From NCBI RefSeq assembly GCF_000802225.1, contig NZ_JTDI01000001.1:434001-498000 (forward strand): DNA of 64,000 nt, read 5' to 3'. Numbering within the stretch: position 1 is the stretch's first letter; each line of letters starts with the position of its first letter. Positions 17,026 to 25,331 of this stretch are shown in pieces. The translations under genes and the position numbers were made by a program. The notes below the pieces were generated by a model. The model worked only from the letters and a program-made list of their open reading frames with translations. It was not told where the DNA came from and made no database searches. The stretch comes from Novosphingobium malaysiense. Lineage in GTDB: Bacteria > Pseudomonadota > Alphaproteobacteria > Sphingomonadales > Sphingomonadaceae.

Positions 17026-18690
17026 ATGAAAACCACACTCCCCCTCGCTTTAGCCGCCGTATCGCTTTTGGCGTGCGCGCATCCTGCCCTTGCAAAGGTC
17101 TCGGTCGATCCGGACCGGATCGTAGAAGACGTCAAGACGCTCGCCTCCGACACATTCGAAGGCCGGGCCCCGGGCACGGCCGGCGAAGACCGCACGATCG
17201 GCTACCTGATTGCCAGGATGCAGGACACCGGGCTCGAACCGGCTGGCCCCGACGGGCAATGGGTGCAGACCGTACCGCTGCTCCACACCGCGCTGCAGCC
17301 CGCCAAAACGATGACCTTTGCCACGCCCAAGGGCGCCATGCCGGTCGAGCAGGCAAAGGACATCTACGTTTCGACCGTCCGCCCGGACGACGAGGCGGTG
17401 ATCAGCAAGGCGCCGGTGGTCTTCGTCGGCTACGGCGTCGATGCCCCCGAGCGCGGGTGGGACGATTTCAAGGGCGCGGACCTCAAGGGCAAGGTCGTCG
17501 TCTTCCTCGTCAACGATCCCGATTTCGCCGCCGCCAAGGGCGAAGCGCCCTATGGCAAGTTCGGCGGGCGGACGATGACCTACTACGGCCGCTGGACCTA
17601 CAAGTTCGAGGAAGCGGCGCGGCAGGGTGCGGTCGGCGCGCTGATCGTCCATGAGACCGAAGCGGCCGGCTATGGCTGGAATGTTATCAAGAGCCCGGGC
17701 GGCGAGAACTACGACATCGTCCGCAAGCCCGACGAGCTGACGACGCTCAAGCTGCAGGGCTGGATTTCGGGCGATGCGGCCAAGACGCTCTTCGCCGATG
17801 CCGGGCTGGATCTGTCCAGACTACGCAAGGAGGCGCGCAAGGCGAGCTTCAAACCGGTGCCGCTAAGGGGCGTCACTTTCGATGCCGATGTACCGGTGAA
17901 GCATGAGGAAATCGCCAGCCACAACGTGCTCGGCCGCATTCCCGGCACCTCGCACCCCGATGAAGTGGTGATGTTCGGCGCGCACTGGGATGCCTACGGC
18001 AAGGGCGAGCCCGACGAACAGGGCCGCATCTACCGTGCGGGCGCGAACGACGACGCGCTGGGCATTGCCGGCATCCTCGATATCGCGCGGGTCATGAAGG
18101 CGGGTCCGCCGCCGCAGCGCAGCGTCGTCTTCGCGGCATGGACCGCAGAGGAGCGCGGACTGCTGGGCTCCGAATACTATGCCTCCAATCCGGTCTATCC
18201 GCTCGACAAGACCGTCGCCAACCTTGCCATCGACATCCTGCAGACTGCGGGCGCGGCCAACGACGTGGTGCTCGTCGGCAAGGGCCAGGACACGCTCGAG
18301 GACGACATGGCGCGCGTCGCGGCGACGCAGGGCCGCACCGTCACGCCCGAGAGCCTGCCCGAGCGCGGGCTGTTCTACCGCGCCGACCACTTCTCCTTCG
18401 CCAAGCGCGGGGTGCCGGTGATGCTGCTGATGGGCATCGCCGGTGCCGCTGACCTGAAAGAGGGCGGAACGAAGGCCGGGCAGGCGTGGATCGATGCCTA
18501 TACCGGCAACTGCTACCACCAGGCCTGCGATGCCTGGTCGGAAGACTGGGACATGGCGGGTGTCGTGCAGGACATCGACCTGATCGGCACCATCGGCGAG
18601 GAACTGGCGAATTCGCGCCGCTGGCCCGAGTGGAAGGCCGGTTCCGAGTTCAAGGCCATCCGCGAGAAGAGCGCGGACGTGCGGGACTAG
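17026..18690 (+). CDS. M28 family zinc metallopeptidase with PA domain
   Basis: A 554-residue exported aminopeptidase-like enzyme. A signal peptide (about 1-23) precedes the N-terminal domain, a PA-like insert (about 120-250) and the M28 catalytic domain. Metal-site motifs are visible in order: AHWDAYG (His, Asp), GANDDALG (bridging Asp), TAEERGLLGS (catalytic and ligand Glu), a late Asp, and RADHFSF (His). It would cleave N-terminal residues from peptides in the periplasm using two zinc ions. ATG 17026 is taken because the signal peptide starts there; an in-frame ATG at 17017 is also possible. Confidence 0.9.
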   Translation: MKTTLPLALAAVSLLACAHPALAKVSVDPDRIVEDVKTLASDTFEGRAPGTAGEDRTIGYLIARMQDTGLEPAGPDGQWVQTVPLLHTALQPAKTMTFATPKGAMPVEQAKDIYVSTVRPDDEAVISKAPVVFVGYGVDAPERGWDDFKGADLKGKVVVFLVNDPDFAAAKGEAPYGKFGGRTMTYYGRWTYKFEEAARQGAVGALIVHETEAAGYGWNVIKSPGGENYDIVRKPDELTTLKLQGWISGDAAKTLFADAGLDLSRLRKEARKASFKPVPLRGVTFDADVPVKHEEIASHNVLGRIPGTSHPDEVVMFGAHWDAYGKGEPDEQGRIYRAGANDDALGIAGILDIARVMKAGPPPQRSVVFAAWTAEERGLLGSEYYASNPVYPLDKTVANLAIDILQTAGAANDVVLVGKGQDTLEDDMARVAATQGRTVTPESLPERGLFYRADHFSFAKRGVPVMLLMGIAGAADLKEGGTKAGQAWIDAYTGNCYHQACDAWSEDWDMAGVVQDIDLIGTIGEELANSRRWPEWKAGSEFKAIREKSADVRD

Positions 18691-18729
18691 GCAGCGGTGT
18701 CTGCCACCGTCTCACGCAGTGCCTCTCCA

Positions 18730-18799
18730 TTCGTGTCGAGCGAAGTCGAGACACGGGTGCGCGGTATTGACGTGTCTCGACTTCGCTCGACACGAACGG
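18730..18799. repeat. Palindromic element copy at the rlpA-like gene start
   Basis: Left arm 18730-18754 and right arm 18772-18799 are the same element as at 251-323, with a 17-nt spacer. It occupies the space between the M28 stop and the lipoprotein signal of the next gene, and the right arm contains a likely GTG start. Confidence 0.88.
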
Positions 18800-19365
18800 G
18801 AGTTGGGCGGCTAACGGCCATCGCCGTCTTGGCCTTGACCCTCTCCGCTTGCGGCGGCGGCACCAGGTACCGGCCGGTCAGCGATATCCCGGTGCGGATC
18901 GGCCCCCCCTATACCGTGCGCGGCGTGACCTACACGCCGGCGGCCGATCCCGACTACGACATGCTCGGCTATGCGACCTGGTACGGCAACGAGTCCGGCA
19001 ATCAGGTCGCCAATGGCGAGAAGTTCCGGCCCGACTGGATTACCGCCGCGCACCGCACGCTGCCGCTTCCCTCCTATGTCGAGGTGACTTCGCTCGATAC
19101 CGGAAAGCGCATTCTGGTGCGGGTCAACGATCGCGGGCCATTCGGCGACAAAGCGCGGATCATCGACCTTTCGAAGGGCGCGGCCGAATTGCTGGGTGTG
19201 CGCGCGAGAGGCAAGGCGGCCGTGCGGGTCCGGGTGGTTCAGCCCCCCGAACGCGACCGCGAGAAGCTGCGCAAGGGCGATGCCGCGAGGAAACTGCCGC
19301 CGATTTCGGGCCGGACGTTGGCGAACCTGCAGGCGCAATTCGCCCGGGGAGTGGGCCCACGCTGA
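18772..19365 (+). CDS. rlpA: RlpA-like septal lytic transglycosylase, lipoprotein
   Basis: An outer-membrane lipoprotein with a double-psi beta-barrel. Lipobox LSAC places the lipidated Cys at residue 27. The RlpA core follows (GYATWYGNESGNQVANGE, HRTLPLPSYVEVTS, VRVNDRGPFGDKARIIDLS); the catalytic-type Asp of NDRGPF is present. No ordinary start exists next to the signal peptide. The nearest in-frame candidate is GTG 18772, inside the right arm of the palindromic element, giving Arg-rich [10 protein letters not shown] before the hydrophobic core (197 residues); GTG 18697 upstream would read through the whole element. The element has therefore replaced or remade the N-terminus. Confidence 0.82.
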   Translation: MSRLRSTRTGVGRLTAIAVLALTLSACGGGTRYRPVSDIPVRIGPPYTVRGVTYTPAADPDYDMLGYATWYGNESGNQVANGEKFRPDWITAAHRTLPLPSYVEVTSLDTGKRILVRVNDRGPFGDKARIIDLSKGAAELLGVRARGKAAVRVRVVQPPERDREKLRKGDAARKLPPISGRTLANLQAQFARGVGPR

Positions 19366-19413
19366 CATTTCGGGACACAGATGTCGCGAAAACGACATTG
19401 CGCGCGGCAGAGG

Positions 19414-19620
19414 TCAGAAGTTGCTCAGGTGGCCTTCCCGCTTGGCCTGGGTCCGCGCCGCGGCAGCGATTCCCTTGGCCTTTCCAGGCGGAGAAACCCG
19501 CGAAATCAGCCGGTTGACGGCTGTGCTCCCGCAAGTCGGACAGACCGGCGCATCGCCCGAGCGCATCAGCAGCTCGAAATCGGCAATGCAGTCGGGGCAG
19601 TGAAACTCGTAAAGCGGCAT
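19414..19620 (-). CDS. FmdB family zinc ribbon protein
   Basis: A 68-residue protein with an N-terminal zinc ribbon: CPDC (9-12) and CPTC (27-30) bind one zinc. The rest is short and basic. FmdB-like proteins are regulators of unclear mechanism; the name comes from a formamidase-operon regulator. It lies 73 bp downstream of the globin gene on the same strand. Its start codon and ribosome site are enclosed in a 19-bp hairpin, pointing to translational control. Confidence 0.85.
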   Translation of the reverse strand: MPLYEFHCPDCIADFELLMRSGDAPVCPTCGSTAVNRLISRVSPPGKAKGIAAAARTQAKREGHLSNF

Positions 19621-19663
19621 CGGACCTTCCTGTCGGTTCGGGTGGACAGGAAGGCCCGATGCC
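19616..19663 (-). promoter_or_regulatory. Long hairpin sequestering the FmdB start and ribosome site
   Basis: 19616-19634 and 19645-19663 are complementary over 19 positions, with a single mismatch in DNA that becomes a G-U pair in the minus-strand RNA, around a 10-nt loop. The AGGAAGG ribosome site and the AUG of the FmdB gene both lie in the 3' strand of the stem. It may be a thermosensor, an RNA switch, or a terminator of the globin transcript (no U-run follows). Confidence 0.65.
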
Positions 19664-19693
19664 AGAAGCGTGCCAGAAAAAGGCCGGTCGCTA

Positions 19694-20140
19694 TCAGGCG
19701 GCCTGCTCTTCGTAGAGCGCGGCTTCCTTGGCGATCAGGATATCGGCGAGGAACCAGTAGGCCTCACCCCAGGCGGCGAGAACCTCGTCGGTCGCGGCAT
19801 CACCCAGCACGTCGCGAATGGCGGGCAGCAGGGCGTTGGCCACGTAGGGATAGTGCTCCGCCTTCACGCCGGTCTCGACGTGGCGTTCGACCATGCGGCG
19901 CACGGGTGCATCGAGGTTCTGCAGCTTGTCGACGTTCTGGGCATAGGCGAGGATCGCGGCAGCCAGACGGCGCGGCTGCTCGCCCGATTCCTGGGCAGCC
20001 TGGTCGAACAGCGCCTTGACGTCCTCGTCGACGAAAAGCCGCTCGTACATGCGCGTGGTGATGGCAACGCCATGCTCCTGCAGCGCAGGGGCGGTCGCCT
20101 TGACGATGGCGATGGTCTGTTCGGAAAGCGGTGCGGCCAT
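19694..20140 (-). CDS. Single-domain globin, flavohaemoglobin type
   Basis: A 148-residue haem protein resembling the globin domain of flavohaemoglobin Hmp without the reductase domain. Tyr32 in TTRMYERLF occupies the B10 position and His87 in VERHVETGVKAEHY is the proximal haem ligand. Such globins oxidise NO to nitrate or bind O2. ATG 20140 follows GGGAGGACC; a longer frame would overlap the operator region. It is divergent from an NsrR-like regulator, with two NsrR-type sites between, so NO-inducible expression is likely. Confidence 0.88.
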   Translation of the reverse strand: MAAPLSEQTIAIVKATAPALQEHGVAITTRMYERLFVDEDVKALFDQAAQESGEQPRRLAAAILAYAQNVDKLQNLDAPVRRMVERHVETGVKAEHYPYVANALLPAIRDVLGDAATDEVLAAWGEAYWFLADILIAKEAALYEEQAA

Positions 20141-20159
20141 GGATGGTCCTCCCTTGAAA

Positions 20160-20178
20160 GATGCGATTCGAATGCATC
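20160..20178. promoter_or_regulatory. NsrR-type operator, site 1
   Basis: GATGCGATTCGAATGCATC is a 19-bp near-palindrome fitting the NsrR pattern GATGY-N9-RCATC, 20 bp before the globin start. Confidence 0.65.
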
Positions 20179-20196
20179 TATACAGAAGCGCAAAAA

Positions 20197-20215
20197 CATG
20201 TAAATCAAATACATC
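20197..20215. promoter_or_regulatory. NsrR-type operator, site 2
   Basis: CATGTAAATCAAATACATC matches the same pattern (ATGT-AAATCAAAT-ACATC), centred 37 bp from site 1 and 38 bp before the nsrR start. The pair would cover both divergent promoters. Confidence 0.65.
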
Positions 20216-20252
20216 ATAAAATCCGGTCCACTTTCGACGAGGAGAGCCGACC

Positions 20253-20708
20253 TTGCGCCTTACTGCGCACACCGATTACGCCCTGCGCATCCTTCTGCAC
20301 GCCGCACTGCTGGCCAGGGAGGAGCCCCAGGGCCTGCTATCGATCGCGGAGGTGGCGCAGCACCACGCGATCTCGCGCAACCATGCGATGAAGGTGGTCA
20401 ACCTGCTGGCCAATGCCGGCCTGCTGGAGACCGTGCGCGGGCGCGGCGGCGGCTTTCGGCTGGGCCAGCCGGCCGACACCATTCGGCTGGGCGACGTCGT
20501 GCGGCTGACCGAGCCGTGCCTCTCTCCTGCCGACTGCGCCAATTGCCTGTTGCGCCGAACCTGCGGACTGACAGCCATTCTCGACGATGCCATGGCCGCG
20601 TTCCTGGCCCGGCTCGACGCCAGAACCCTTGCGGACGCCGCTGCCTCTTCCCGCCTGCCGGTGATGAGCGGACAATCGGGAACCCGGCTCGCTCCGCCCG
20701 CGTTCTAG
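20253..20708 (+). CDS. nsrR: Rrf2 family regulator, NsrR-like
   Basis: A 151-residue winged-helix repressor. It has an N-terminal HTH with LRLT-type start (MRLTAHTDYALRILLHAALL), recognition segment ISRNHAMKVVNLLANAGLLE, wing VRGRGGGFRLG and an iron-sulfur Cys cluster C89-x5-C95-x2-C98-x5-C104, as in NsrR, whose cluster is destroyed by NO. The start is TTG 20253 with GGAGAG upstream. It is divergent from the globin gene, with two matching operator sites in the gap; autoregulation is likely. RirA or IscR-type roles are less likely given the globin partner and operator form. Confidence 0.85.
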   Translation: MRLTAHTDYALRILLHAALLAREEPQGLLSIAEVAQHHAISRNHAMKVVNLLANAGLLETVRGRGGGFRLGQPADTIRLGDVVRLTEPCLSPADCANCLLRRTCGLTAILDDAMAAFLARLDARTLADAAASSRLPVMSGQSGTRLAPPAF

Positions 20709-20726
20709 AAGCGAGAGGAGGCAAAT

Positions 20727-20891
20727 ATGAACATCGGAGCTGAAATCCCCTTTCGCCGCAGCCGCCGCGAGCGCGCTGCGACGGGGTCGCTGATTTTCGA
20801 TCGCGAGCGCAAGGAATACGTCGACGAGCACGCGGAAACGGCGCAGCAGGACATGCGCATCTGGGACCACGGACGCTTCCGCAAACCCTGA
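20727..20891 (+). CDS. Small hypothetical protein, 54 residues
   Basis: An ATG at 20727 follows a very good ribosome site (GAGAGGAGG). The 54-residue product is highly charged, with a basic start (PFRRSRRERAA) and an acidic middle (DRERKEYVDEHAETAQQD). It begins 18 bp after nsrR on the same strand and is probably co-transcribed, which suggests a role in the NO response or metal handling. No family recognised and no Cys. Confidence 0.6.
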   Translation: MNIGAEIPFRRSRRERAATGSLIFDRERKEYVDEHAETAQQDMRIWDHGRFRKP

Positions 20892-21141
20892 GCGAAAGCA
20901 CCTCTATGTGGCGGCAGTAGCCGGGCGCAACATGCTTGCGTATCGGCGCACTGCCGCTTTGCATTTTTATTGCCGGCAGGCCCGCGGGAGAAACCGTTTC
21001 GGCAAAGCCGTTCAATCCCTTGCAATGGCCTGGATTCTCGGTTTCAAGCGGCACCAATGACCACCCCGGCAACCCCCCGTGCCGCGCTAGAACATGCGCT
21101 TTTTGCGTCGAGAGGTTGCCGCATCCCTGGAGAATATAGCG

Positions 21142-23319
21142 ATGAAAACCCGGCTCCTGGCGGCCGCCGCCCCGCTGGTCGTAGCGGCGACCATGGTGAG
21201 CGGATGCGCAAGCATGCCTGCTGAAGCGGAAACGGAAGCCCCGGCCAGCGCATCTGCGGTCCCGGCCTATTCCGGCCCCTTCGCGCAGGAAAGCACCCTG
21301 CCCTTCCACGCGCCCGATTTCTCGACGATCAAGGACAGCGACTACCAGCCCGCGCTCGAGGCCGGCATTGCCGCCAAGCGCGCCGAGATCGAGGCCATTG
21401 CCGATAACCCCGAACCGCCCACGTTCGACAATACGGTCGTCGCCATGGAGCGCGCCGGCGCCCTGCTCTCGCGGGTCGAGAACGTGTTCGACCAGCTCGT
21501 GAGCGCCAACACCAACGCGACGCTCGATGCCGTGGACACGGCAACATCGCCCAAGCTCGAAGCGCTCAAGGACCGGATCTACCTCAACGACAAGCTGTTC
21601 CAGCGGGTCAAGGCGGTGCGCGACAGTGCCGAGGGCAAGGCGCTGACCGGCGAGGATGCGATGCTCCTCGAGACTACCTACGCCAAGTTCGTCCATCGCG
21701 GCGCCGAGCTGGATCAGGCCCAGAAGGCCCAGCTCAAGGACATGAACCTGCGCATCGCCGCGCTGGAAACCGAATTCTCGCAGAAGCTGACCGCCGGCAC
21801 CGATGCCGCCGCCGTCACCTTCGACAGCAAGGACCAGCTTGCCGGCCTGTCCGACGCCGACATCGCCGCCGCCGCCAAGCGCGCCGCCGATCGCGGCATG
21901 GCGGGCAAGTACGTGCTGGCGCTGAGCAACACCACGCAGCAGCCCGCGCTGTCGCAGCTTTCCAACCGCGACAGCCGCAAGAAGCTGTTCGAGGCGAGCG
22001 TGAACCGCACCTCGCACGGCGGCGAGTACGACACCACCGCGATCGTCAGCGAACTGGCAACGCTGCGCGCGAAGAAGGCCAAGCTGCTCGGCCTTCCCGA
22101 TTTCGCCACGTTCCAGATGTACGACCGCATGGTCACCTCGCCCAAGAAGGCGCAGGAATTCCTCAACGGCTTCGTTCCGCCGCTCGGCGCCACGCAGTCA
22201 CGTGAAGCCGCGATCCTGGCCGATGCGGCCAAGGCGGACGGCATCGCCAGGCTGGAGCCCTGGGACTGGGGCTACTACGCGGAGAAGGTGCGCAAGGCGA
22301 AGTACGATCTCGACGACGCGCAGATCAAGCCGTACTTCAACGTGTGGAACACGCTGGAAAACGGCGTCTTCTATGCCGCAACGCAGACCTACGGCATCAC
22401 CTTCAAGCGCCGCACCGACATTCCCGTCTATCACCCCTCGATGCGGGTCTATGAAGTCTACGACAAGGACGGCAGCCCGCTGGCGCTGTTCTACTTCGAT
22501 CCCTATGCCCGGCCCAACAAGCAGGGCGGTGCCTGGATGGGCAACTTCGTCGAGCAGTCCTACCTGACCGGCGACAAGCCGGTGGTTCACAACACGCTCA
22601 ACATCGCCCCGCCCGTCGACGGCCAGGAGCCGCTGGCCACTTGGGACGACGTGACCACGATGTTCCACGAATTCGGCCACGCGCTGCACGGCATCTTCGC
22701 CAGCCAGAAGTACCCCTCGCTCTCGGGCACCGAGACGGCGCGCGACTTCGTGGAGTTCCCCAGCCAGTTCAACGAGAACTTCGCGACCGTCCCGGCGGTA
22801 CTCCAGCACTTCGCCAAGAATGCCGCCGGCGAGACGATTCCCGACGCGCTGATGAAGAAGATCGAGGCCGCGGCGAAGTGGAACCAGGGGCTGTCCTTCG
22901 GGGAAACGCTGGAAGCGGCCATGCTCGACATGGACTGGCACACGCTCGATCCCCAGCAGGCGAGCCAGCCGCCAATGGCCTTCGAAGCCAAGGTGCTCGA
23001 CAGCATGAAGGCCAACGGCCTGGAGACCGGCCTCATCCCGCCGCGCTATCGCACGCCCTATTTCCGGCACATCTGGAGCAACGGCTACCAGGCCGGCTAC
23101 TACTCCTACATCTGGACCGAAATGCTGGCGCACGACGGCTGGGACTGGGTGGAAAAACACGGCGGCATGACCCGCGCCAACGGCGATCACATCCGCGCGA
23201 CCTTCCTGGGCCAAGGCCACAGCAAGGACTATGCGGTGATGTACCGCAACTTCACCGGGCACGATCCCGATCTCAACCCGATGCTAGCGGCACGCGGTCT
23301 GACCGCACCGGGCGAATAG
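21142..23319 (+). CDS. dcp: M3 family metallopeptidase (peptidyl-dipeptidase Dcp type), lipoprotein
   Basis: A 725-residue zinc peptidase. The signal sequence ends in lipobox VSGC (Cys23), so it is likely membrane-tethered in the periplasm. The catalytic motif FHEFGHALHG has HEFGH at 509-513, with the third ligand Glu in the following ETARDFVEFPSQ segment. A C-terminal GYQAGYYSYIW stretch is typical of Dcp/oligopeptidase A. Dcp removes dipeptides from C-termini. ATG 21142 is used because the signal peptide starts there. Two terminator hairpins follow. Confidence 0.9.
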   Translation: MKTRLLAAAAPLVVAATMVSGCASMPAEAETEAPASASAVPAYSGPFAQESTLPFHAPDFSTIKDSDYQPALEAGIAAKRAEIEAIADNPEPPTFDNTVVAMERAGALLSRVENVFDQLVSANTNATLDAVDTATSPKLEALKDRIYLNDKLFQRVKAVRDSAEGKALTGEDAMLLETTYAKFVHRGAELDQAQKAQLKDMNLRIAALETEFSQKLTAGTDAAAVTFDSKDQLAGLSDADIAAAAKRAADRGMAGKYVLALSNTTQQPALSQLSNRDSRKKLFEASVNRTSHGGEYDTTAIVSELATLRAKKAKLLGLPDFATFQMYDRMVTSPKKAQEFLNGFVPPLGATQSREAAILADAAKADGIARLEPWDWGYYAEKVRKAKYDLDDAQIKPYFNVWNTLENGVFYAATQTYGITFKRRTDIPVYHPSMRVYEVYDKDGSPLALFYFDPYARPNKQGGAWMGNFVEQSYLTGDKPVVHNTLNIAPPVDGQEPLATWDDVTTMFHEFGHALHGIFASQKYPSLSGTETARDFVEFPSQFNENFATVPAVLQHFAKNAAGETIPDALMKKIEAAAKWNQGLSFGETLEAAMLDMDWHTLDPQQASQPPMAFEAKVLDSMKANGLETGLIPPRYRTPYFRHIWSNGYQAGYYSYIWTEMLAHDGWDWVEKHGGMTRANGDHIRATFLGQGHSKDYAVMYRNFTGHDPDLNPMLAARGLTAPGE

Positions 23320-23325
23320 GACGAT

Positions 23326-23357
23326 CCCGGCGGCAGGACGACCTGCCGCCGGGTTTT
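23326..23357 (+). terminator. Rho-independent terminator of the M3 peptidase gene
   Basis: CCCGGCGGCAGG (23326-23337) and CCTGCCGCCGGG (23342-23353) form a perfect stem with a 4-nt loop, followed by TTTT. Confidence 0.88.
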
Positions 23358-23367
23358 CGCATTGCCA

Positions 23368-23401
23368 GAAAGGGCGCGTTTTCGCGCCCTTTCTTCTTTC
23401 A
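23368..23401. terminator. Second, bidirectional terminator hairpin
   Basis: GAAAGGGCGCG (23368-23378) pairs with CGCGCCCTTTC (23383-23393) around TTTT; the 3' side continues TTCTTTC. It lies between convergent genes and can serve both. Confidence 0.7.
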
Positions 23402-23827
23402 GATCGACAGAAGACGGCCGAAGAACGCACGGTAGCGCTTGAGCGCCATGCGCAGATCCTCGGTTGAGACCCCTTCGCCGCGATCCCACTGGTGTTCGAG
23501 GTTCGAGCGTTCTCGCGCGAACGTCTCGGCCAGCTGTTTCATGGCCGAGGCGACAAGGGCATCGGCATCCTCCACCGCGCGACGCGGCTCGTCGACGAAG
23601 CCGGTCTGCACGGTATCCCAACGCTTCCGCAGGCTTTCCGCCTCGGCCGGAGGAAACAGCGCATCGGCTGTGTGTCCGGCCGTCTCCGGCTCGGAGGCAA
23701 CGCCGGCCCGCGCGATATCGGCGGTGCCGCCTATCGCACGACCGTCCGTCTTTCCGCCCTCGATGGGACCGTCACCGGTCGCTGGCGCGTGATCGGCACG
23801 CACGCGTTCTTCAACGGGTTCCGTCAT
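23399..23827 (-). CDS. Hypothetical soluble protein, paralogue of upstream gene
   Basis: A 142-residue protein with a disordered N-terminal third rich in Gly, Ala and acidic residues and a helical C-terminal domain (about 60-140): LRKRWDTVQTGFVDEPRRAV, then EDADALVASAMKQLAE and STEDLRMALKRYRAFFGRLL. The same domain occurs in the gene just upstream, which adds a membrane anchor. The two overlap by 17 bp and form an operon. I do not recognise a function; a membrane/soluble pair sharing a domain may interact. Confidence 0.78.
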   Translation of the reverse strand: MTEPVEERVRADHAPATGDGPIEGGKTDGRAIGGTADIARAGVASEPETAGHTADALFPPAEAESLRKRWDTVQTGFVDEPRRAVEDADALVASAMKQLAETFARERSNLEHQWDRGEGVSTEDLRMALKRYRAFFGRLLSI

Positions 23828-24437
23828 GGTGCGTCTCCCTTTCCTTGCGCATGTCGACCACGCGGCCTTCGCGGTTCGCCACGACCGGCCGGCTGTCCAC
23901 CGGTTCGTGGACGAGATCGTCGAAAAGCGCCCGGTAATGGATCATCGCCTTGCGCAGGTCCTCGGTATCGGCCTCGCCCCGCGCATGGCGTTCGGCGATG
24001 GCGTGACCACTGCGGTAGTTGTCGACGACATCGCCGTGATCGACCGAAAGGTCGGCCGAGCGCTGTTCGAAATCGGTGACGGGATAGCCACGCTCTTCCA
24101 TCACTTCGCCGACCAGCACATCGGCCCGCGTCACGGCGTCGGCAGGCGAGTCCACGAAGCGGGCCTGGATCCTCTTCCAGTCATCGATGTACCGGCGACG
24201 GCTTTCCGGCGACAGCGGCCGGATATCGAAGCTTTCGACGCGCTTTTCGCGCTCGTGCAGGATGGTTTCCGCGCGATGGGCGCCACCGGCCTCGTCCACG
24301 GTACGGTCGTATTCGTGGCCGAAGCGCTGTCTGAGGGCATGGGAGCGGCGACTGCGCATATACAACACAGCACCGCCGACGATCACGGCCAACACGATAA
24401 GGCCGATCGCCAAGGCAAGCGGGGTAATCGTTATCAC
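23811..24437 (-). CDS. Hypothetical membrane-anchored protein
   Basis: A 208-residue protein with one N-terminal transmembrane helix (about 5-27) followed by basic residues (YMRSRRSHALRQRF), giving N-out/C-in topology. The cytoplasmic domain repeats the architecture of the downstream gene: YIDDWKRIQARFVDSPADAV, TRADVLVGEVMEERG and DTEDLRKAMIHYRALFDDLV. It is the first gene of the pair, divergent from hdeD. No known family; the two probably act together at the membrane. Confidence 0.78.
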   Translation of the reverse strand: MITITPLALAIGLIVLAVIVGGAVLYMRSRRSHALRQRFGHEYDRTVDEAGGAHRAETILHEREKRVESFDIRPLSPESRRRYIDDWKRIQARFVDSPADAVTRADVLVGEVMEERGYPVTDFEQRSADLSVDHGDVVDNYRSGHAIAERHARGEADTEDLRKAMIHYRALFDDLVHEPVDSRPVVANREGRVVDMRKERETHHDGTR

Positions 24438-24704
24438 GGTCCTTCTCCAATCATTCCGCAGGGTGCTTTCGCACTCCGTTCCCGTGGCAGAGAAAGCGCG
24501 GATGGACGCCTGAGGTTGCGGCCTGGCCCAACGCTTCGTCGCGTTTGATGCAGCGATTGCGGACAGCGGGCGGCGCGTCCATCTGATACCAATTGTGACA
24601 CGAAACCGGCGACCGGGAGGCGGTGCGTGCGGAACCTCGTCCGCCGGCCATTCGTTTCAGGACCATGCAATCCGGGGGTGGAAACGCAAACGCGGAGTAG
24701 CATC

Positions 24705-25319
24705 ATGGCAAATGCATCGGCTGAGCCCTATCCGACGGCCTCCACGACCGAATGGAACCTGTTCAAACTGCCGCGCCACAATGCCAACTGGTTCCTTCTG
24801 CGCGGCGTCCTGGCCATTGCCTTCGGCATCGTGGCCCTGCTGCTGCCCGGCACCGCCGTGTTGGCCGCAGCGCTGGTCTTCGCAGCCTTCACGTTCGCGG
24901 ACGGCCTGTTCTCGACGATCACCGGCATTCGCGGCGCCCGCCATCACACCGAGCGCTGGGGCTGGTTCATCTTCAACGGCGTGGTCGGCCTTGCCGTCGG
25001 CGTACTGTTCGTCATCTGGCCACTGATGAGTACGATGGCCTATGCCTTCCTGCTCGTGGCGTTCATGGCCGCCTTCTACCTCGCCACCGGCATCGGCCAG
25101 ATCGCCGCAGCCATCCGCCTGCGCAAGGATATTCGCAACGAGTGGGTGCTTGGTTTCCTGGGCGTGACCGGCCTCATCCTCGCAGCAGCCTTGATCTATC
25201 TGCTCTGGACGTCACCCGCATTGACCCTGCTCGCCGTCGCCTGGTTGATCGGCGCCTATGCACTGGTTTCCGGCGTCCTGCTGATCGCGCTTTCGTTCCG
25301 CCTGCGGCGGCGGGACTGA
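24705..25319 (+). CDS. hdeD: HdeD family acid-resistance/stress membrane protein (DUF308)
   Basis: A 204-residue polytopic membrane protein with about six hydrophobic helices in DUF308 arrangement (FLLRGVLAIAFGIVALLLPG, FNGVVGLAVGVLFVIWP, AFLLVAFMAAFYLATGIGQI and others). HdeD-type proteins support survival under acid or envelope stress by an unknown mechanism. The ATG at 24705 follows a weak GGAG and precedes a soluble 25-residue N-terminus. It converges on the B12 transport operon. Confidence 0.85.
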   Translation: MANASAEPYPTASTTEWNLFKLPRHNANWFLLRGVLAIAFGIVALLLPGTAVLAAALVFAAFTFADGLFSTITGIRGARHHTERWGWFIFNGVVGLAVGVLFVIWPLMSTMAYAFLLVAFMAAFYLATGIGQIAAAIRLRKDIRNEWVLGFLGVTGLILAAALIYLLWTSPALTLLAVAWLIGAYALVSGVLLIALSFRLRRRD

Positions 25320-25331
25320 GGGGACTGCCCC

